The notes under the pieces: generated by a model
What the model was told of the DNA's origin: nothing
The model's database searches: none
The model's input: only the letters and a program-made list of their open reading frames with translations
In this document: in pieces, positions 1 to 11,213 of the stretch
Layout of the letters: the number at the start of each line of letters is the position of its first letter
Position numbering within the stretch: position 1 is the first letter of the stretch
Assembly: GCA_947172415.1 (NCBI GenBank)
Contig: OX359190.1
Coordinates: 5,704,001 to 5,768,000, forward strand
Length of the DNA stretch: 64,000 bases
Reading direction: 5' to 3'
DNA from: Chondrosia reniformis
Lineage: Eukaryota; Porifera; Demospongiae; Chondrillida; Chondrillidae
Translations under genes and position numbers: made by a program

Positions 1-17
1 TCTCCACTGTAGGAAGT

Positions 18-248
18 ATGGGAAGGGAGGCAACCATCTTCTACAAGAGGCTGGCAGACCTGGTTGCACAGAAGCAGCAAAGGCCATATGCCCTTGTCAT
101 GAATTGGTTGAGATGCCGTCTGTCGTTTGCTATACTTAGGTCCGCCATCATGTGCATCCGTGGAAGTCGTTCCTCTCTACATCACCCAATCTGTGAGGTG
201 GACATATCTCTTGCTGCCTCTGAGGGACGCATCTCAACAAACCATTGA
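18..248 (+). pseudogene. C-terminal tail of a mobile-element-type protein (fragment)
   Basis: The frame runs from near the window edge to a TGA at 246-248 and gives 76 residues. Its core (GREATIFYKRLADLVAQ, then WLRCRLSFAILRSAIMCIRGSRSS) resembles a conserved C-terminal tail I associate with multicopy, transposon-derived uncharacterised proteins in marine invertebrates. I cannot name the family with confidence. The 5' part would lie outside the window, so the ATG at 18 is probably internal. It lies next to AT-rich sequence and then satellite, as expected for a repeat fragment rather than a host gene. No catalytic motif is visible. Confidence 0.3.
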
Positions 249-439
249 CAATACTATATAGACTTGTAGCTTTGATTTTTTTTAAAGACACTGTCAAAAT
301 CCATCACGTATTAATAATCTCTTGTAGATGAGCAATTAGGCATTTTTTAATTCTTCTTTTGAATGTATAGCATCACTTCACTATTTTAACTCATTTGTTG
401 TACACTAGTTATTTATTTATTATTGGTAAAAAAAAACAT
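249..439. other. AT-rich spacer, nothing recognised
   Basis: Low-complexity AT-rich sequence between the terminal gene fragment and the first satellite tract. No open frame or repeat structure is seen. Confidence 0.5.
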
Positions 440-2938
440 ATATTTAGTTACTAGTACATACAACTAGTACATACAGCTAGAACATACAACTAGTACATAT
501 AGCTAGTACATACAACTAGTACATACAACTATTACATGCAACTAGTACCTAGAACTAGTACATAGAAGTAGTACATATATTTAGTTACTAGTGCATACAA
601 CCAGTACATAGAACTAGTACATACAACTAGTAACTACACTACTCACTAGTACATACAACTAGTACATACAACTACTTACTAGAACATACAACTATTACAT
701 ATAGTTAGTACACACAACTAATACATATAACAAGTACATGCAACAATTACACACAACTAGTACATACAACTAGTACATATAACTAGAACATGCAACTACT
801 AAATACAGATTGATACTAGAACATACAATTAGTACGAAGAGCTAGTAAATACATATTGTTACTAGTACACACACCTAGTTCATACAACCGGTACATACAA
901 CTATTACATATAACTAGTACATGCAACTACTTACTTGTACATACAACTAGTACAAACAATTGGTACATCCAACTTTTACATATAACTAGTTCACCCAACA
1001 AATAGACACAACTAGTACATCAAACTCGTGTATATAATAACATACAACTTTTACACACAACTAATAAATACAGTTTGTTACATACATTTACTACATACAA
1101 TTACTACATACAACTAGCACATGTAACTAGTACATGCTATTAGTGAATACAACTAGTACATGCAGCTAGTACTTACAACTAGTACATATAACTAGTACAT
1201 ACAACTACTAACTAGAACCTATAAACAACTAGTATATAAATACAACTAGTACATTCAACAAGGACATATAACTATATTACATATACCTAGTACATACAAC
1301 TAGTACATACAACTAGTACATAGAACTAGTACATAGAACTAGTACATTTATCTAGTTCCTAGTACATACAACTACTACATTCAACCAGTAACTACAAATA
1401 GTAAATACAACTAGTACATACAGCTAGTACATAAAACTATCACATAGAACTAGTACAAACAACTAAAACATACAACTATTTACCAGTACATACAACTAGT
1501 ATATAGAACTAGTACATATAACTACATACAACTAGTACATACATCTAGTACATATAACTACATACAACTAGTTCATAGGACTAGTACACACAACCAGTTA
1601 ATACTGATAGTTACTAGAACATACACCTAGTAAATACAACAAGTACAAAAAACTAGTACAAATAACTAGTAAATGCAACTACTAATTACAGATTGATATT
1701 AGAACATACAACTAGTACAAAGAGGTAGTAAATACCGAATGTTACTAGTACTTACACCTAGTACATACAGCTAGAACATACAACCAGTAAATATAACTAG
1801 TACATGCAACTATTTAATAGCACATACAACTAGTACAAACAACTAGTAAACACAGATTGTTACTAGACTATACACCTAGTACATACAACTAATACATGCA
1901 ACTACTTCGTAAATACAGATTGTTACTAGTACATACATTTAGTACATGCAACTAATACATACAGCTAGTACATACAACTAGTACATATAACTAGTACATA
2001 CAACTACTAACTAGAACATACATACATCTAGTACATTCAACCAGTACATACAACAAGTACAAATAACTAGTACATAAAACTAGTACATAGAACTAGTATA
2101 TACAACTACTAACTAGAACATATATACATCTAGTACATTCAACTAGAACAAGCAAGTACATATAACTAGTACATACAACTAGTACATACAATTATTACAT
2201 ACAACTAGTATATAGAACTATAGTACATAAAAGTAGTACATATATCTAGTTACTAGTGCATACAACCAGTACATACAACTAGTACATACAACTCGTAACT
2301 ACAACTAGTAAATATAACTAGTACATACAAAAATTACACACAACTATTACAAACCAGTCGTACATATAACCTAATACAACTAGTTCAAACAACTACTGCT
2401 TACGACTAGTACATACAACTAGTACATACAACTACTCACTAGTACATACAACTAGTACATACAACTACTCACTAGTACATACAACTAGTACATACAACTA
2501 CTTACTAGAATATACAACTATTACATATAATTAGTACACACAACCAATACATATAACTAGTACATACAACAATTACATATAACTAGTACTTACAACAATT
2601 ACACACAACTAGTACATATTACTACATGCAATTAATTCATAGGACTAGTACATACAACTAGTTAATACTGATTGTTACTAGAACATACACCTAGTAAATT
2701 CAACAAGTACAACAAACTAATACAAATAACTAGTACATGCAACTACTTACTAGTACATTCAACTAGTACTTACAATTATTACATACAACTAGTACATAGA
2801 ACTATAGGACATAGAAGTAGTACATATATCTAGTTACTACTTCATACAACCAGTACATACAACTAGTACATACAACTAGTAACTACAACTAGTAAATATA
2901 ACTAGTACATACAAAAATTACACACAACTATTACAAAC
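440..2938 (+). repeat. 13-bp minisatellite, + orientation (tract A)
   Basis: Degenerate tandem copies of ACTAGTACATACA fill the interval. Common variants change the second half (ATATA, ATAGA, ATGCA) or drop bases to give shorter spacers such as ACTACT. The core ACTAGT is a perfect 6-bp palindrome. Larger blocks recur inside the tract; for example the block around 2250-2400 recurs near 2850-2938 and again after 5169, showing higher-order duplication. There is no coding potential. Confidence 0.95.
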
Positions 2939-2950
2939 CAGTCATGCATA
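2939..2950 (+). repeat. Left 12-bp target-site duplication of the PLE
   Basis: CAGTCATGCATA occurs here and again at 5157-5168, immediately flanking the inserted PLE. A related unoccupied satellite block near 2358-2380 reads through this position without the element, which supports a true target duplication. Confidence 0.75.
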
Positions 2951-3061
2951 ATGGAATAAGGATTTCTTCTAACTGCGTCGAACTTATCTTTGTAAAGGTT
3001 CATCTTTCGACTTTTAGAGCGTCTAGAGACGCAGTTTTTTCCAATTCTTCTGTCTGCCAAA

Positions 3062-3089
3062 CGGTTCGACCCTGGGGGTCTCCTTCAGT
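3062..3089 (-). ncRNA. Degenerate hammerhead-like core, 3' terminal copy of PLE
   Basis: Read on the minus strand this is the partner of the motif at 5055-5080, but with an extra base in the CTGANGA box (CTGAAGGAGA) and GAACC in place of GAAAC. The core is therefore probably inactive. Confidence 0.35.
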
Positions 3090-3119
3090 GACTGGTGTTG
3101 GTCTTCAAGGTGTCTTCAT

Positions 3120-4769
3120 TTATAGGCATCTTTTCCCGCCATTTTCGATTACCTCATCAGTGATGTCATCGGTTACATCATTTCCGGAGGAAGGAGAGGT
3201 GAAGGGAGTATTCATAAAAAAGGGTTTCCAACCACTTCTTAGTACAATTCCTTGATCTAAGTTCATTCTTACCTGACATTGTTGGATCTTCAGGGCTTCC
3301 TTAATTCTTCTTCTGTACCAGTTCTCTTCCCTCTCCACCACTCTGGCTTGGCTCCACTTAATTGGATGACCAGTTTTTAGGGAGTGAACAGCTAAACCAT
3401 TGTTCACATCCCCCATCCTGACGGCACGTTTGTGCTCCGCCATCCTGACTTTTAGTGTTCTTCCAGTTTCTCCAGTGTACACTGCAGGGAAACTAGAACA
3501 GGGAATCTGGTAAACAACACCTTTAATATCCATGGTAGGCTGGGGTTGTTTAGGCCTAGAGAGGATACTCCTCAGTGATCTCTGCTTTGTGAAAATGGTT
3601 TCGATGTTCATCTTCCGGCATGTTCTGGAGATCATTTCACTGAGGCCTTTCACATATGGAATAAAAAGTTTACGTTTACCATCTTCCCTACTTCCCTGGT
3701 TCCGTTGTCTCTTCTTCATGTGCCTAGCAGCAACCTTACTGGGGTATCCGTTGGCCTGGAGAACCCCTTTCAGGTGCTCTTTTTCCTCTTGGAGGACACT
3801 GGATCCAGCACCACAGATCTTCTCCGCTCTGTCCCTGAGGCAGAGGGCAATGCCAGCTTTCACCCTAGGATGGTGATGAGACGAGAAGTGAAGGTATCTA
3901 TCCGTGTGGGTTGGTTTTCTGTACACGGATGTACTCAAACTTCCTTTGCTCTTCTTCACTAGCACGTCAAGAAACGGGATAGAGCCATCTGTCTCCTCCT
4001 CCGTGGTGAACTGAATGTTTCCGTGTCTTCCATTAAGGAAAGACAGAAAATCCTCCAGCTGATCCCTACCTTGGCTCCAGATGACAAAGGTGTCGTCTAC
4101 ATAACGTAGCCAGAGCCTAGGTTTGGAGCCAGCCTCCTGGAGGGCTTCGTTTTCAAACTCTTCCATGAAGATGTTTGCCACCACTGGAGAGAGAGGAGAG
4201 CCCATGGCTGCCCCATCCTTCTGCTCAAAGAACTCGTTACCGTACTGGAAGTACGTTGTCCTAAGACAGAGTTCTGTGAGCATTGTGATGGTGGGAGGGT
4301 CCAGAGTGGTCCGGTCTGATAGGGTGTTGTCTTCCCTCAGCCTCCTATCAATGATCTGTAAGGAGAGATCTATAGGTACCTTCGTAAACAAGCTATTCAC
4401 ATCAAAACTGATTAACTTATCTTCATTCTCTACTTGTAATCCCCTGATTTTCTTCACAAAGTCCTCTGAGTTCCTCACAAAGTGAGGAGTGTTCCCCCAC
4501 AAGGGTGACAGGATAGTCGCCAGATATCTGGATAGGTGGTAGGTAGGGGAGTTTATAGAGGAAACAATAGGTCTCAAGGGACAACTGGCCTTATGGATCT
4601 TTGGGAGTCCATATAACTGGGGGGTGGAGCTCTGTTGGTTCTGAACCCTCTTCCTCAGATCATTAGGGAGTTTGCCATTCTTTTCCAGTGACCGGAGAAC
4701 TTCAGTTACCTTCCGTTCTATTTTCAATGTTGGGTTCTTTTTGATTGGTTGATAGCTCGTATCATCCAA
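3120..4769 (-). CDS. Penelope-like reverse transcriptase with C-terminal GIY-YIG endonuclease
   Basis: 549 codons are open without a stop. The RT part has a finger-region motif QLYGLPKIHK (residues 51-60), motif A ISFDVNSLFTKVP (120-132), motif B GAAMGSPLSPVVANIF (186-201) and the catalytic YVDD box (223-226) within LRYVDDTFVIW. A basic linker (about 345-367) leads to a GIY-YIG nuclease domain: GVVY at 417-420, YTGETGR at 431-437, then a conserved KVRMAEHKRAV. This order, RT then GIY-YIG, is that of canonical Penelope/Neptune/Poseidon elements, which reverse-transcribe RNA at a nicked target. Such proteins are usually longer, so roughly the first 150-250 residues are missing. The first Met is simply the first available one next to the 5' inverted copy. 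Likely immobile because of the 5' truncation, though the domains present look intact. Confidence 0.9.
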   Translation of the reverse strand: MDDTSYQPIKKNPTLKIERKVTEVLRSLEKNGKLPNDLRKRVQNQQSSTPQLYGLPKIHKASCPLRPIVSSINSPTYHLSRYLATILSPLWGNTPHFVRNSEDFVKKIRGLQVENEDKLISFDVNSLFTKVPIDLSLQIIDRRLREDNTLSDRTTLDPPTITMLTELCLRTTYFQYGNEFFEQKDGAAMGSPLSPVVANIFMEEFENEALQEAGSKPRLWLRYVDDTFVIWSQGRDQLEDFLSFLNGRHGNIQFTTEEETDGSIPFLDVLVKKSKGSLSTSVYRKPTHTDRYLHFSSHHHPRVKAGIALCLRDRAEKICGAGSSVLQEEKEHLKGVLQANGYPSKVAARHMKKRQRNQGSREDGKRKLFIPYVKGLSEMISRTCRKMNIETIFTKQRSLRSILSRPKQPQPTMDIKGVVYQIPCSSFPAVYTGETGRTLKVRMAEHKRAVRMGDVNNGLAVHSLKTGHPIKWSQARVVEREENWYRRRIKEALKIQQCQVRMNLDQGIVLRSGWKPFFMNTPFTSPSSGNDVTDDITDEVIENGGKRCL

Positions 4770-5023
4770 AAGTTCCCAAAGTTGAGTGGAGCCAAGCCAG
4801 AGTGGTGGAGAGGGAAGAGAACTGGTACAGAAGAAAAATTAAGGAAGCCCTGAAGATCCAACAATGTCAGGTAAGAATGAACTTAGATCAAGGAATTGTA
4901 CTAAGAAGTGGTTGGAAACCCTTTTTTATGAATACTCCCTTCACCTCTCCTTCCTCCGGAAATGATGTAACCGATGACATCACTGATGAGGTAATCAAAA
5001 ATGGCGGGAAAAGATGCCTATAA
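4745..5023 (+). pseudogene. Inverted duplicate of the PLE ORF end
   Basis: From about 4775 this plus-strand frame repeats the last approximately 78 residues of the minus-strand PLE protein (WSQARVVEREENWYRR, then the tail ending GGKRCL), with only a few changes such as RRR to RRK. It contains no RT or GIY-YIG catalytic residues and is part of the inverted terminal copy, not a separate gene. Confidence 0.85.
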
Positions 5024-5054
5024 ATGAAGACACCTTGAAGACCAACACCAGTCA

Positions 5055-5080
5055 CTGAAGAAGACCCCCAGGGTCGAAAC
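5055..5080 (+). ncRNA. Hammerhead-ribozyme-like core in PLE terminal repeat
   Basis: CTGAAGA is followed by a short hairpin (GACCC / GGGTC) and GAAAC, the order of the conserved hammerhead core (CUGANGA, stem II, GAAA). Hammerhead motifs are known from PLE terminal repeats. Here one extra A sits before stem II, and I could not draw convincing stems I and III, so self-cleavage is uncertain. Confidence 0.45.
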
Positions 5081-5156
5081 GTTTGGCAGACAGAAGAATT
5101 GGAAAAAACTGCGTCTCTAGACGCTCTAAAAGTCGAAAGATGAACCTTTACAAAGA

Positions 5157-5168
5157 CAGTCATGCATA
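5157..5168 (+). repeat. Right 12-bp target-site duplication of the PLE
   Basis: Second copy of CAGTCATGCATA, followed directly by resumed satellite whose order (TAACC, then the ACTACTGCTTACG variant) matches the unoccupied paralogous block near 2370-2410. Confidence 0.75.
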
Positions 5169-5530
5169 TAACCAAATCCAACTAGTTCAAACAACTACTG
5201 CTTACGCCTAGTACATATAACTAGTACATACAACTAGTACATACAACTAGTACATACAACTACTCACTAGTACATACAACTAGTACATACAACTACTCAC
5301 TAGTACATGCAACTAGTACATACAACTACTTACTAGAATATACAACTTTTACATATAATTAGTACACACAACCAATACATATAACTAGTACATACAACAA
5401 TTACATACACTAATACATATAACTAGTACATATTTCTACATACAATTAGTTCATAGGACTAGTACATACAACTAGTTAATACTAATTTTTACTAGAACAT
5501 ACACCTAGTAAATTCAACAAGTACAAAAAA
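5169..5530 (+). repeat. 13-bp minisatellite, + orientation (tract B)
   Basis: Continuation of the ACTAGTACATACA array after the PLE. Its internal order of variants is close to 2370-2700, so it is a higher-order duplicate of that block. Confidence 0.9.
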
Positions 5531-5579
5531 CTAATACTCTAGAATATGTAGTGACTTCTCCAGTTTTCAGGCTAAAAGT

Positions 5580-5795
5580 TTGCAGTTATGCAGTAGGCTT
5601 ATTAAGCAGGGTTACAAATACTTTAAGCTAAAGTCAACCTTTAAAACCTTCCTATCCCGGCAGCCTCTAGTTAGAATCAAGTATAAGCAAAAAGTAGCTA
5701 GTATGCTTAAGGACTGTCTTGTGTTACCCCATATTGTGTTACCCCACCTCCAAAGAAATGTTACTACTAGAAGACCTAAGGGTAGACTTACGTAA
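5580..5795 (+). pseudogene. C-terminal fragment of second PLE family protein
   Basis: 71 codons whose sequence (LIKQGYKYFKLKSTFKTFL near the start, LQRNVTTRRPKGRLT at the end) continues the RT protein at 47892-48758. This copy keeps the frame that the 48-kb copy loses by a one-base deletion near 48893, so it shows the true C-terminus. The frame is open upstream of the Met to the truncation at 5531. No catalytic domain remains. Confidence 0.75.
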
Positions 5796-6056
5796 TATGT
5801 CCTACTTGTGTCTATAGTTATGCTGAGTCTGTTTTACCTGTACAAGCAAGATTACTAATAGATTTATAATTAATTCATAAAAGTTAATTGGACCTACATT
5901 CCTTTCATAAAATTAAATTTCATCATGTGTCTTAGTTAACACCTTATTTAACTTTTGGCGCCAAAATAGTGTATATAAGGCCCCTAGATTTAGCATAGTG
6001 AGCCAAGGATTCACAGAAGATCAAGATAAAGAAAAAGACAAAGACTCCCAGGATCA

Positions 6057-6083
6057 CTGATGAAGGGTGGAATTCCCAGAAAC
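6057..6083 (+). ncRNA. Hammerhead-like core in 3' UTR of second PLE family
   Basis: CTGATGA, then a GGG / CCC hairpin, then GAAAC. One A lies on each side of the small stem. This matches the order of hammerhead core elements. The sister copy at about 49306 is mutated to CGGATTA. Stems I and III were not resolved, so activity is unproven. Confidence 0.4.
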
Positions 6084-6245
6084 GGCTGTCTGAACTAGTG
6101 GAGAAGAAGATGAAAGAAGGGAAAAGAAGGAAGAAAAGACTACTGTATCTTCATCTAAAGCTCTCTTTAGGTTTAGTTCCCCTATAGGCTCTTTTTACAG
6201 AATAGGCATATAGCATGTAGGAAAATGGTATCTTAGATTTTTCAT

Positions 6246-8063
6246 ACAATTAGTAAATACAGATTGTTATTATTACATACATCTTGTACATACAACTAGT
6301 TCAAACAACTAGAACAAATAACTAGTACATGCAACTGCTGAATACAGATTGATACTAGAATATACAACTAGTACAAGGAGCTAGTAAATAAATATTGTTA
6401 CGAGTACTTACACCTAGAACATACAGCTAGTACATACAACTAGTACATATAACTAGTACATGCAACTACTTAATAGTACATACAACTAGTACATACAATT
6501 AGTACATACAACTAGGACATATAACTAGTGCATACACAAATTTCACACAACTAATACACACATGTAGTAAATATAACTACAGACAACCAGTTCTAATAAC
6601 TAGTACATAAAACTACTACATGCAACTAGTACATACATCTTGTTATGAGAATATACAACTAGTAGATACAACTATTACATACATTTAGTAACTACAATGA
6701 GTAAATATAACTAGTATATACATACAAACATTATACACAACTTTTACATACGAGTAGTCCATATAACTGCATACAACTATTTCAAACAACTACTACTTAC
6801 AACTAGTATATACAACAACTACATACAGCTGGTACATAAAATTAGTACATAGAACTAGTACATAAAACTGGCACATGCAACAACTTACTAGGACATACTA
6901 TTAGTAAATACAATTAGTACTTACAACTAGTAAATATACCTTGTTCATACAACAATTACACACAACTAGTACATACAACTCGTACATATAACTAGATACA
7001 CTAGTCCATACAATTAGTAAATACAGATTGTTACTAGTACATTCACCTAGTGCATACAACTCGTACATATAACTACATGCAACTAGTCTATACAATTAGT
7101 AAATACAGATTGTTACAAGTACATACACCTAGTACATACAACTAGTACATAGAACTAGTACTTTCAACTAGTACCTGCAACTACTTAAGAGTATTTACAA
7201 CTAGTGCATACAATTAGGACATACAATTGTACATATAACTAGTACATAGAAGAATTACGCACAACTAGTACATACAACTAGTACATTCAACTAGTCCATA
7301 CAACAAGTACATACAACTAGTACATACAAGTAGTACATACAACTAGTTACAACTACATAAAACTAGTACATACAACTAGTAACTACAACCAGTAAATAAA
7401 ATAGTTCATACAACAATTACACACAATTAATATACACAATTAGTACATACAACCAGTATATACAACAAGTATCTAGTACATAAAACTAGTACATTCAACT
7501 GGTACATACATCTTTTTACGAATGCATACAACTAGTAGATACAACTAGTAAATACAATTAGTAACTACAACTAGTAAATATTACTAGTACATACAAACAT
7601 TACACAAAACTTGTACATATGAGTAGTACATATAACTACATACAACTAGTTCAAACAGCTACTACTTACAACTAGTAGATACAGCTAGTACATACAGGTA
7701 GTACATAAAATTAGTACATAGAACTAGTACATATAGTGAGTACATAAAACAATTACACACAACTGGTTCATACAACTAGTACATATAACTACATACAACT
7801 AATACATACAACTACTCAATACAGATTGTTACTAGTACATGCAACTAGTGCATACAACTAGTACACATAACTAGTACATGCAACTACTAAATACACATTG
7901 TTACTAGTACTTACACCTAGTACATACAACTAGTACATGCAACTAGTAGATATAACTAGTACATGCAATTACTGACTAGCACATAGAACCTGTAAATACA
8001 ATTAGTACAAAGAACTAGTACTTATAACTAGTACATGCAGCAATTACACACAACTAGTACATA
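6246..8063 (+). repeat. 13-bp minisatellite, + orientation (tract C)
   Basis: Degenerate ACTAGTACATACA array. Recurrent longer blocks contain ACAGATTGTTACTAG, a variant also seen in tract A at 1850-1930, again indicating higher-order duplication. Confidence 0.95.
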
Positions 8064-8071
8064 CTGCTGTG

Positions 8072-8144
8072 GCAGTTGTAGCTCAGTGGGAGAGCAATTG
8101 GTGGTCATCACCAGCTGCCCTGGGTTCGATTCCCAGCTATTGCT
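8072..8144 (+). tRNA. tRNA-like SINE head 1 (not a functional tRNA)
   Basis: D arm GCTC / GAGC, box A TAGCTCAGTGG, and a perfect T arm CTGGG-TTCGATT-CCCAG with box B GGTTCGATTCC are visible. The anticodon stem pairs only with an abnormal loop lacking T33, and the acceptor stem pairs only partly. This is tRNA-derived, with the parent tRNA uncertain. Confidence 0.6.
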
Positions 8145-8409
8145 TCTTTCGTGTTTTTCCCTCTTTATGATGTTAGACTGATTATTACATGTGGTTTGAT
8201 TATCACATCGATTTTTCATAGATTTACCCAGCTCTCCTGTGGTTGATGGTGGCCAGCGACCCATGGGTTAGATGGTCCCTTGCACTGGAAATGCGCTGGG
8301 CTTTGATTATCAGCTTCTACGGATGAAGAGAATCACCAATGATTAAGAATGTACACCAATTATTACTTGTAGTTAGCTTAAGAGGGAGAGCATGGGGGGC
8401 ATTGCTGTG

Positions 8410-8482
8410 GCAGTTGTAGCTCAGTGGCCGAGCAACTGGTGGTCATAACCAGCTGTCCTTGGTTCGATTCCCAGCAATTGTT
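8410..8482 (+). tRNA. tRNA-like SINE head 2 (not a functional tRNA)
   Basis: Diverged copy of the head at 8072. Box A and box B are retained; the T stem has one mismatch (TTGG versus CCAG), and the D loop carries GGCCG. Probably a pol III promoter relic. Confidence 0.55.
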
Positions 8483-8553
8483 TCTTTTTTGTTTTTCCCT
8501 CCTTATGATGTTTGATTTATAATAACTTGTGGTTTGATTATCACATCAATTAT

Positions 8554-10928
8554 TCATACAACTAGTACACATAACTACATACAACTAGAACATTAGTTAA
8601 ATGTACTACATTTAACTAATACATACAACTGGTATATACATACAACTAGTACATACAACTAGTACTTTATATTAATAGATACAACTAGATCATACAACTA
8701 GTAACAAGTACATATATATATAACTAGTACATGTGACTAGTACATTCAACTAGTACATACAACTAGGTCATAAAACTAGTATGTAAATAGTAAAAAGAAC
8801 CAGTGCATACATCTTGAACATACAACTGGATCATATCTAGTTTATAAAACTAGTACATACAACTAGTACATACAATTAGAACATACAACCAGCACATACA
8901 GCTAGTACATACAAGTAGTACATATACCTGGTACATACACATATAAAAAATACATATAATTAGTACAAACAACTAGTATATATAACTAGTACAAATAACT
9001 AGTTCAAACACCAAGTACATACAAATGTAACGAGTACATATAAGTAGTACATACAACTAGTACATACAACAATTACACACAACTGGTACATACAACTAGT
9101 ACATATAACTAGTACATATAACTAGTACATACAACTAGTGTCTAGTACTTAAAACTAGTACCTCCTTAGTACCTATTGTAAGTAGGACTAGAACCTACCA
9201 CTAGTATATACAATTAGTACATACAACTAGTACAAACAACTTGTGCATCTAACTAGTAAACACAACTACTACATTATGACTAGTACATACACATATAACA
9301 ATTACATAAATATAGTATATACAATTGGTATATAAAACTAGTTCACACAAACAAACAAGTGGTTCACAGAAATAGTTCATTCCTAGTACCTAGTATAACT
9401 TGTACTAGAACCTACAACTAGTTCAAACATTTAGTACATACAACTAGTACATTCAATTAGGCAATAGTACATACAACTAGTACATACAACAATTACACAC
9501 TACAAATACATTCAACTAGTATATATAACTACTACATTCGACTAATACATACAAATAGTATTGAGTACATACAACTAGTACATACAACTGGTACACACAA
9601 ATAGTACATTAAATACTATAGTAAATATAACTAGTACATACCACTAGAACATAAAACTAGTACATATCAATGGTAAAAATAACTCGTACATATAAATAGT
9701 ACATACAACTAGTTCATAAAACTAGTTCATACAACTAGTACATGCAAAAAAATATCTAGTACCTACAACTAGAACCTACCTAGTACCTAGTATATCTAGT
9801 ACAACAATCAACAACTGGTACATACACATAGTACATACAACTAGTACAAACAACTAGTACATACAACTAGAAACTAGTAAATACTACTAGTTCATAGAAC
9901 AAGTACATAATACTAGAACATACAACTTGTATATACATCTAGTACATAGCTAATATTTATAACTAGTATATACAACTAGCACATACAGCTACTACAAACA
10001 ATTAGTACATACAACTGCTACATACAACTTCTATAAACAACTAGCACCTAAAACTAGTAAATTTAACATGTACTTGTACATACAACTAGTTCATACAACT
10101 ATTACATTCAACTAGTACGTACAACTAGTACATGCAACTAGTACAAACAACTGGTACACACCAAAGAGTACACAACTAGTACATACAATTAGTACATACA
10201 ACTAGTACATTCAACTAGTCCATACAACTAAGACTAACAACTAGGACATAAAACTAGTGCATACACCTACTATATATAACTAGTAAATACACATATACCT
10301 TGTAATTATAAATAGTATATACAATTAGTACCTACAGTTAGTGCATACAACTAGTACATACAACTATATAGAAACTAGTATTTACAAATATCTAACAGAA
10401 CGAGTACATAATACTAGAACGTACAACTTGTATATTCAACTAGTTCATAGCTACTACATACAACTAGGAAAAACAACTAGGACATATAACTAGTACATAC
10501 ACCTACTTCATATAACTAGTACATACACATTTACCTAGTAATTATAAATAGTACATACAACTAGTACATACAACTACTTCATTAAACTAGTACATACAAC
10601 TAGTACCTTCCTAGCACCTAGTATAACTAGTACAAGAATCTACCACTAGTACATACAACTACTAGATACAATTAGAACATACAACCAGTATAGCTAGTAT
10701 ATACAACTAGTGTATACCTACAACTAGTACATACAACTAGTACCAACAACTAGTAAATATAGCTAGTACTAATCTATACAACTAGTAGATACAACTAGGA
10801 CCTGCCACTAGCACATATAACTAGTACACACATCTACAAAATATAACTAATACATAAAAATATAACTAGTACATATAAATGTACATATACATAGTACATA
10901 CTAGTAGTTCATACAACTACTAGTACAT
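8554..10928 (+). repeat. 13-bp minisatellite, + orientation (tract D)
   Basis: ACTAGTACATACA array, more degenerate than tract A, with recurring longer variants such as ACTAGTACCTAGTATAACTAG (split across units near 9150-9190, 9390-9410, 10610-10630). It ends abruptly at 10928, where non-repetitive sequence starts. Confidence 0.93.
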
Positions 10929-11213
10929 CACAGGCGCCATATGACTGATCTGTGTGTTTTTACGTTTTTTTATAAACACCTTTAAGAGTAAGTTTCGTTC
11001 TAACAGAAACGATTCGCTACCTGGTATACATTGAAGCGCTTATTTAAATCAGCATAATCCAAAATTTGAGTGAGATTGAACAAGCAATGTCAAAGATATA
11101 ACGTGTTAAAAACGGCCGATTTTAAAACTCTCAGACACTATTCGCTTAGTCTAGGAAAAAGCTAGAACTAAGTTCTATACTTCATTGAAAAGGTTAGAGT
11201 GTATGCTAACAAA

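Larger units (their letters stand above)
2951..5156 (-). mobile_element. 5'-truncated Penelope-like element with inverted terminal copy
   Basis: A Penelope-like retroelement lies on the minus strand inside the satellite. Its coding region covers 3120-4769. Its 3'-terminal segment (about 2990-3355 on +) is repeated in inverted orientation at about 4783-5155, so the last approximately 370 bp, including the end of the ORF, occurs twice head to head. PLEs often carry such partial inverted LTR-like copies at their 5' end. The element is flanked by the 12-bp repeat CAGTCATGCATA. The two terminal copies differ at several bases (for example CTGAAGGAGA versus CTGAAGAAGA), so it is not brand new. Confidence 0.85.
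5531..6245 (+). mobile_element. 3' fragment of second PLE family (copy A)
   Basis: Near-identical to 48790-49495, the 3' part of the RT-bearing element there. It starts abruptly inside the coding region, continues through the C-terminal codons and a roughly 450-bp 3' untranslated part, and ends at GATTTTTCAT (6236-6245) directly against satellite (ACAATTAGTA). The 3' UTR contains a TATA-like TGTATATAAGG and the hammerhead-like core at 6057. The different 5' truncation points of the three copies suggest independent insertions. Confidence 0.85.
8064..8553 (+). mobile_element. tRNA-derived SINE, two tRNA-like heads in tandem
   Basis: Two tRNA-like modules at 8072-8144 and 8410-8482 share the same flanks (GCTGTGGCAGTTG before, TTTTTCCCTC and a TGTGGTTTGATTATCACAT stretch after). 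The first unit runs into about 190 bp of other sequence after GATTTTTCAT (8211-8220 region); the second ends at TTATTCAT (8546-8553) directly against satellite. Internal pol III box A and box B sequences are present in both. The arrangement is a dimeric SINE, or one SINE inserted next to another. The element is non-coding and would depend on another element's RT. Confidence 0.7.

Noticed and set aside
440..2938. CRISPR-like array
   Set aside because: No constant repeat alternating with unique spacers; this is a degenerate tandem minisatellite in eukaryotic DNA.
6901..7095. Short frames in satellite, such as MYRLVACSYMYELYAL and similar at 16266, 31135, 51809
   Set aside because: They are translations of the 13-bp repeat (Met-Tyr-x-Leu-Val patterns) with no independent coding evidence.
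8072..8482. Functional tRNA genes
   Set aside because: Abnormal anticodon loop and poor acceptor stem; duplicated with SINE flanks.
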